A stretch of 19,650 bases of DNA, taken from Chloroflexota bacterium (GTDB taxonomy: Bacteria > Chloroflexota > Ktedonobacteria > Ktedonobacterales > Ktedonobacteraceae). The position numbers and the translations under genes are program-made. Position 1 is the first letter of the stretch. The number at the start of each line of letters is the position of its first letter. The notes below the pieces were generated by a model, which had not been told where the DNA came from, made no database searches, and saw only the letters and a program-made list of their open reading frames with translations. Below are positions 15,956 to 19,650 of the stretch, piece after piece. Location: positions 1 to 19,650 of the forward strand of contig CADDZH010000101.1 of NCBI GenBank assembly GCA_902812455.1, given 5' to 3'.

Positions 15956-16045
15956 CATGTCGTGGCCTCCCTTGTGGGGGCCAGGCTTTCACTTCATGTG
16001 ACCGATACCATGTCGTGGCCTCCCTTGTGGGGGCCAGGCTTTCAC
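15956..16045. repeat. Two 37-bp hairpin repeats, 53-bp period
   Basis: A 37-base sequence beginning CATGTCGTGGCCTCCC and ending GGCCAGGCTTTCAC occurs identically at 15956-15992 and 16009-16045. Within each copy GGCCTCCC and GGGGGCC can pair across a TTGT loop. The bases after each copy are also related (TTCATGTGA and CCGTCATGTGA). They lie just downstream of the ChaB-domain gene and could serve as its terminator, though there is no U-tract. Confidence 0.65.
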
Positions 16046-16128
16046 CCGTCATGTGAACATTGACAAAGTAATAGGCGTTGATGCAACAAGCTCGGCAAGA
16101 AGATTGCACAAAGTGGAAGGAGATGTCT

Positions 16129-16572
16129 ATGAAGCTCACCAGTACGGCATTTGAGCAGAACCAGCCGATACCGGCAAAGTATACCTGTGATGGAGCTAAC
16201 TATAATCCACCACTCACCTTCTCTGAGGTGCCAAAAGAGGCACAAAGTTTAGTCCTTGTGGTTGAGGACCCGGACGCGCCAGGCAGGGTGTTTACGCACT
16301 GGCTCGTCTACGATATTCCTCCCTCAACACAGCACATCTCGGAAAACGAAGTTCCTCCCCAGAGCACGCAAGGGATGACAGATTTTGGCAAACGTGGCTA
16401 TGGAGGACCATGTCCTCCTTCTGGCACGCACCACTACATCTTCCGGCTCTCTGCCCTGGATACAACGTTAGCGCTACCGCCAGGCAAGACAAAAGAGGAA
16501 GTGCGAGAAAAAATGGAAGGACACGTGATTGCTACGGCTGAACTGGTGGGAACATATTCCAGAAGAAGGTGA
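16129..16572 (+). CDS. YbhB/YbcL family (PEBP, Raf kinase inhibitor-like) protein
   Basis: This 147-residue protein belongs to the bacterial phosphatidylethanolamine-binding protein family. Motifs are IPAKYTCDGANYNPPLTF, the ligand-site signature VVEDPDAPGRVFTHWLVYDIP, and GYGGPCPPSGTHHYIFRLSALD. The end MEGHVIATAELVGTYSR is also typical. The start at 16129 (MKLTSTAF) is chosen because AAGGAG lies 6 nt upstream; the open frame reaches back to 16078 but those residues do not match the family. No signal peptide is seen, so it is likely cytosolic. The physiological role of bacterial members is unknown. Confidence 0.92.
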   Translation: MKLTSTAFEQNQPIPAKYTCDGANYNPPLTFSEVPKEAQSLVLVVEDPDAPGRVFTHWLVYDIPPSTQHISENEVPPQSTQGMTDFGKRGYGGPCPPSGTHHYIFRLSALDTTLALPPGKTKEEVREKMEGHVIATAELVGTYSRRR

Positions 16573-16669
16573 GATAAAAGGCCGGAGATAGTTGCAGTTT
16601 CTACCGGCGAGGCGCTATACTAACACTAAAAGAAGGTGAAAGGGAAAACAGAGTAGACGAGGTATACAC

Positions 16670-17656
16670 GTGCAAGCAGCGCCTCCTGACCTGGATATCT
16701 ACTGTGGCTCGGCCACGCCGGAACTGGCACAACTCATCGCCGATCGACTTGGGCGTCCCCTGGGCAGGCGCCTACTGGATCATTTTCCCGATGGGGAACT
16801 CCACGTCCAGATACAGGAGAACGCGCGGGGACGAGATATCTATATTGTGCAATCGACCTCACCTCCGGTGAACGAACATCTCATGGAGGTGCTGGTGATG
16901 ACCGATGCTTTCCGCCGCGCCTCGGCAGGTCACATCACGGCAGTCCTCCCCTACTATGGATACGCACGCCAGGAGAAAAAGTCGGTCGGTCGCGAGCCGA
17001 TTACAGCGAAACTGGTAGCCAACCTCCTCACTACAGCCGGAGTGAACCGGGTGGTTACTATCGACCTGCATATGTCCGCCATTCAAGGCTTCTTTGACAT
17101 CGAGATGATCCACCTGACGGCCATCCCGCTGCTCGCCAATCATGTCCGCTCGCATCTCGATTTGCAAGGGGCAGTGCTCGTGGCGCCGGACACTGGCCGG
17201 GTAAAAGTCGCCGAAAAGTACGCCAACCTGCTCAATTTGCCGCTGGTCGTGACGCACAAGTGGCGCAGCGGCGAACAGGGCGAGAGAGTTGAAGTTGGGG
17301 CGATTGTCGGCTCGGTGGAGGGAAAACGCCCCATCATTGTTGACGATATCATCTCAACAGGCAGCACCATCTCCACGTGTGCGAAAGCCCTTCTTGGCGT
17401 CGGAGCCTTGCCGCGCATGACAGTAGTAGCTACGCACGGAGTATTCAGCCCGCCTGCCGAGCAACGATTAGCGGTTCCCGAGATTGAGCAGATTATCACG
17501 ACCAACACCATTCCTCCGGCGAATATAGCATCGCTCCGGCAGAAGACGACAGTCATCTCTGTCGCTCCCCTGCTCGCCGAGGCAATCTTGCGCTTGCATG
17601 AGAGGAGATCGATCAGCGCGCTCTTTAGCGACTGGCAAGCAGAGTTTCCCGTCTGA
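16670..17656 (+). CDS. prs: Ribose-phosphate pyrophosphokinase (PRPP synthetase), divergent
   Basis: This 328-residue enzyme should make 5-phosphoribosyl 1-diphosphate from ribose 5-phosphate and ATP for nucleotide, His and Trp synthesis. It has FPDGELHVQI, VLPYYGYARQEKKSVGREPITAKLVANLL (flexible-loop region), DLHMSAIQGFFDI, HLTAIPLLANHV, VAPDTGRVKVAEKYA and the PRPP loop IIVDDIISTGSTIS. Several positions differ from the standard bacterial enzyme: RQEKK instead of RQDRK, HKWR instead of DKRR, and STGST instead of DTAGT, the last closer to archaeal forms. The key Lys and Arg of the catalytic loop are kept. The start is GTG with GAGG about 8 nt upstream. It may be a paralogue rather than the only prs of the cell. 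Confidence 0.85.
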   Translation: MQAAPPDLDIYCGSATPELAQLIADRLGRPLGRRLLDHFPDGELHVQIQENARGRDIYIVQSTSPPVNEHLMEVLVMTDAFRRASAGHITAVLPYYGYARQEKKSVGREPITAKLVANLLTTAGVNRVVTIDLHMSAIQGFFDIEMIHLTAIPLLANHVRSHLDLQGAVLVAPDTGRVKVAEKYANLLNLPLVVTHKWRSGEQGERVEVGAIVGSVEGKRPIIVDDIISTGSTISTCAKALLGVGALPRMTVVATHGVFSPPAEQRLAVPEIEQIITTNTIPPANIASLRQKTTVISVAPLLAEAILRLHERRSISALFSDWQAEFPV

Positions 17657-17742
17657 TCACACCCCCTTACCCAAAGTTGATGAGATGACGTTAGAAGTAG
17701 GGAAATTAGGGCCAACAAGTCAAACAGAAAGGGATATTTTGT

Positions 17743-18165
17743 ATGTCAACAGAGGAGAATAAGGCAGCAATCCGCCGGTACATCGACGAGGCCTGGAACA
17801 AGGGCAATGTCAATATCATTGACGAGGTCATGGCTCCTGACTACATCCGGTACATGAATGAGCCTGGGAAAAGCCTCAATCGCGAAGGACAAAAACAGCG
17901 CATTCTGGGGTTCCGCAAGGCTTTTCCTGACCTTCACCTTGCTATTGAAGACATGGTTGCAGAAGGGGACAAAGTATCTTTTCGCATGTTCATGCGAGGT
18001 ACACACCAGGGAACAATCATGGGGATTGATCCCACCGGCCGCGAGATAACTTTAAGTGCAATTGATATCGCCCGCTTCGCGGATGGAAAGATAGTAGAAC
18101 AATGGGGGCAGATGGATACGCTGGGGTTGTTGCAGCAGCTCGGCGCTATACCCACCCCGGGCTAA
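17743..18165 (+). CDS. SnoaL-like / ester cyclase family protein
   Basis: This 140-residue protein has the NTF2-like alpha+beta barrel pattern of SnoaL-type proteins: the N-terminal helix NKAAIRRYIDEAWNKGNVNIIDEVMAPDY, then FRKAFPDLHLAIEDMVAEGDKVSFRMFMRGTHQG, then the final strand ADGKIVEQWGQMDTLGLLQQLG. Members include polyketide cyclases but most are uncharacterised and general in substrate, so no reaction is assigned. The ATG follows AAAGGG by about 8 nt. The gene is 86 bp after prs on the same strand and converges on the DUF169 gene 14 bp away. Confidence 0.85.
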   Translation: MSTEENKAAIRRYIDEAWNKGNVNIIDEVMAPDYIRYMNEPGKSLNREGQKQRILGFRKAFPDLHLAIEDMVAEGDKVSFRMFMRGTHQGTIMGIDPTGREITLSAIDIARFADGKIVEQWGQMDTLGLLQQLGAIPTPG

Positions 18166-18179
18166 CTGCTACGCCTGCA

Positions 18180-18887
18180 TCAGGCTGTAAACCGTGCCTT
18201 CTGCTGCTGGTGGAATGGCGCCAGGGCAGCGTTGGCATCAACAATAACCTGCAAGCGCTCTACTAGCGGCGCAAGCTCTCTACCTGGAACGGTCAATACC
18301 AGCTCGGATGGCGTTAACCTGGTGTAGGTTCGAGCGCCCACACAGCCAAAGCTCATCGACACGTTTCCAGTATGCAGCGTGCAGGGAATGATGGCACACG
18401 TTGGCCGGCCAAACGCTGCCTGTCCGCCTCCCTGCAGCCAGTCCATGTTGCCCATCGCCTCGGCTATCAACATGGCCTGCTGGGTATCGATAATGCATAG
18501 CACCACGTCAGCCTCTATGGGAAACTGATCCAGTCGCCCGTACACTATGCTCTGGTGCGGCTTCTGGACAACGGGCAGGGCGCTGACTTCGGCAGGTGAA
18601 AAATATTGTATGCTTGCCATTGTTTCTACCAGCGCCTGCGCTCTCTGCTGGTCGCTTTCTGGCATCATAAAGCCCATCGTCATCATGCCAATCGGGCACT
18701 GCTTGTGGTCTTCCGCTGTGGCATAAAAAATACCTTGCTCGGCCAGCCGCCAGAAGGTGCAGGCCGAAGGCACCCCCACCGTTGAATGCTGAACGCCCTC
18801 AGGAACATCTTCAACAAAAGCCAACCCGATCGGTGGCTGCTTTAGCTGCAACAGTTCGCTAAAATGTCTCGTTACATCCTTGTACAA
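18180..18887 (-). CDS. DUF169 family protein
   Basis: This 235-residue protein matches DUF169, a family of unknown function rich in conserved cysteines. Visible hallmarks are PPIGLAFVEDVP, SACTFWRLAEQG, the Cys-Pro motif HKQCPIGMMTMGF, YGRLDQFPIEADVVLCI, and the C-terminal TGNVSMSFGCVGARTYTRL. The start is the TTG at 18887: the frame upstream reaches a stop at 18912-18914 and contains no ATG, and the ATG at 18897 is out of frame. An AAGA-type ribosome site is weak. Its own promoter with two palindromes lies about 50-80 nt upstream. No membrane segment is seen. Confidence 0.85.
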   Translation of the reverse strand: MYKDVTRHFSELLQLKQPPIGLAFVEDVPEGVQHSTVGVPSACTFWRLAEQGIFYATAEDHKQCPIGMMTMGFMMPESDQQRAQALVETMASIQYFSPAEVSALPVVQKPHQSIVYGRLDQFPIEADVVLCIIDTQQAMLIAEAMGNMDWLQGGGQAAFGRPTCAIIPCTLHTGNVSMSFGCVGARTYTRLTPSELVLTVPGRELAPLVERLQVIVDANAALAPFHQQQKARFTA

Positions 18888-18930
18888 AAAACACCATCTT
18901 TCTTCGATTTCTTACCAGGCTCGCTCTGCT

Positions 18931-18965
18931 CACGGTATTACACCGTGCTTCATTGTATAATACAA
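18931..18965 (-). promoter_or_regulatory. DUF169 gene promoter overlapped by two palindromes
   Basis: On the minus strand TTGTAT (18960-18965) and TGTAAT (18937-18942) are separated by exactly 17 bp; the -10 matches the consensus at 5 of 6 bases. The -35 lies in the perfect palindrome TTGTAT-A-ATACAA (18953-18965), and the -10 lies in the loop side of CACGGT-ATTAC-ACCGTG (18931-18947). Such overlap suggests repressor control, which is inference. Confidence 0.45.
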
Positions 18966-19014
18966 GATTGTGCATACTCCGGCATTTCCTTGATGAAGAG
19001 CTTGCCTCCTCAAT

Positions 19015-19083
19015 TGTCATCCTGAGCGAAGCGAAGGATCTCTGCCGATCGGCATCAGATGTTTCGCTTCGCTCAACATGACA
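19015..19083. repeat. Inverted repeat of the widespread 'SFASLRMT' type
   Basis: The left arm TGTCATCCTGAGCGAAGCGAA (19015-19035) pairs with the right arm ending CGCTCAACATGACA (19063-19083) with only two mismatches. The centre holds the perfect 12-base palindrome TGCCGATCGGCA. Translated on the minus strand it gives VERSETS and SFASLRMT, peptides commonly seen as spurious translations of this dispersed repeat in many bacterial phyla. It fills most of the 281-bp gap between the DUF169 and LysE-family genes. Confidence 0.75.
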
Positions 19084-19168
19084 TGTCCCACACCGATCTT
19101 GCCGATCTTGATCGTTAAATTTCATCATCGGCCTACGACCTATTCATTCCCTGCATATAATTTACTCC

Positions 19169-19650
19169 TCAGTGGATCAGGCTTAGTAACGCGAGTAGCC
19201 CGAAGACCGTGAGGATCACACCCGAAATACGATTGAGCCACGCAAGCCAGTACAAAGTGATCCTTTTTCGCAGCAGGCTAACTCCACCTGCCAGCAAGCA
19301 CCACCAGCTAGCAGAGCCGAGAAAGACACCCATAACAACAAATGCCGCTGAGAGATAGCTACCCTCGCTCTGCCCTACACCGAGGCCGGCAAAGATGGCC
19401 GCGAACGAGAGAATTGTGAGAGGATTGGTGAGCGTCAGCAGGAGTATCGAGACATAGGCTCCTGCCAGGTTAGAAGCTCTCGTTGTTGACGCTGCTCGCT
19501 CAGCCGGTTTCGTGAGCATAGTTCTAATGCCAAGATAAAGTAGGAACAGGCCGCCAATGCCACGAATCCAGCCTTGCTCGCTGACCAGAAAGCTTGCGAT
19601 GGCGGCCAATCCAAATGCCGCACTACTACCGTAGAAGCCATCCGCCGTTG
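19169..19650 (-). CDS. LysE family amino-acid exporter, C-terminal part (5' end outside window)
   Basis: The frame stays open to the right edge, and the visible start is TADGFYGSSAAFGLAAIASFL, the conserved ATADxxYGxxAAFGL motif of LysE/RhtB permeases. The N-terminal helix and true start are therefore outside the window. About 160 residues are visible, with hydrophobic segments around GGLFLLYLGIRTML (short loop), AGAYVSILLLTLTNPLTILSFAAIFAGLGV (with the conserved NP in the TNP motif), YLSAAFVVMGVFLGSASWWCLLAGG and the last helix ISGVILTVFGLLALLSLI. It is an inner-membrane protein, probably exporting amino acids or related small molecules; the substrate is not predictable. Confidence 0.87.
   Translation of the reverse strand, partial: TADGFYGSSAAFGLAAIASFLVSEQGWIRGIGGLFLLYLGIRTMLTKPAERAASTTRASNLAGAYVSILLLTLTNPLTILSFAAIFAGLGVGQSEGSYLSAAFVVMGVFLGSASWWCLLAGGVSLLRKRITLYWLAWLNRISGVILTVFGLLALLSLIH

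Noticed and set aside
15956..16045. Possible CRISPR array (37-bp repeats)
   Set aside because: Only two units with a 16-bp spacer, the flanking bases are similar rather than unique, and no cas genes are nearby.
18173..18185. GCCTG-CAT-CAGGC hairpin as a terminator between the SnoaL-like and DUF169 genes
   Set aside because: A 5-bp stem with a 3-nt loop and no U-tract is too weak to claim.
18859..19128. 89-codon minus-strand frame containing SFASLRMT
   Set aside because: Its sequence is a translation of the dispersed inverted repeat and then runs out of frame into the DUF169 gene start.

Overview
This 19.65-kb window looks like chromosomal DNA of a free-living bacterium, most plausibly a Ktedonobacteria-type member of the Chloroflexota. 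That assignment is inference. It rests on moderate-to-high GC, many dispersed palindromic repeats beginning with a GTAGGGGC head, and a sigma factor / zinc-finger protein / TPR-CHAT cluster. No rRNA, tRNA, CRISPR array, transposase gene or phage gene was seen.

Left part (1-5.6 kb): the end of a tricorn-type S41 protease (cut by the window edge) is followed on the same strand by an acyl-CoA synthetase. A tight minus-strand cluster converges on them: a SAM methyltransferase, an overlapping GNAT acetyltransferase, and hutF (formimidoylglutamate deiminase). A 207-bp nested inverted-repeat element with a perfect 10-bp direct duplication sits between this cluster and the next gene.

Central part (5.95-10.74 kb, minus strand): the most interesting locus. 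A sigma-70-family factor, a soluble protein with two HxxxCxxC zinc fingers (putative anti-sigma factor) and a 992-residue TPR-CHAT protein with an intact His-Cys protease dyad lie in one transcription direction. The organisation suggests a protease-controlled sigma-factor switch, similar in logic to the TPR-CHAT / Csx30 / CASP-sigma arrangement of type III-E CRISPR loci but with no CRISPR components visible. A 17-bp sequence repeated with a 20-bp period lies upstream of the sigma gene.

Right-centre (11-15.2 kb): a MOSC-domain gene converges on a deoC-ALDH operon. The aldolase is of the long, animal-like DERA type, and the aldehyde dehydrogenase is an ALDH16-type double-domain protein; together they would turn deoxyribose 5-phosphate into glyceraldehyde 3-phosphate and acetate. 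Both genes carry the same palindromic repeat inside the reading frame, in the same frame, in non-catalytic segments. This resembles the in-frame palindromic elements known from Rickettsia.

Right part (15.2-19.65 kb): more palindromic repeats, then a plus-strand run of a ChaB-domain protein, a YbhB-type protein, a divergent PRPP synthetase and a SnoaL-like protein. These are followed by a minus-strand DUF169 gene with a palindrome-rich promoter, a widespread type of inverted repeat, and a LysE-type exporter cut by the right edge.
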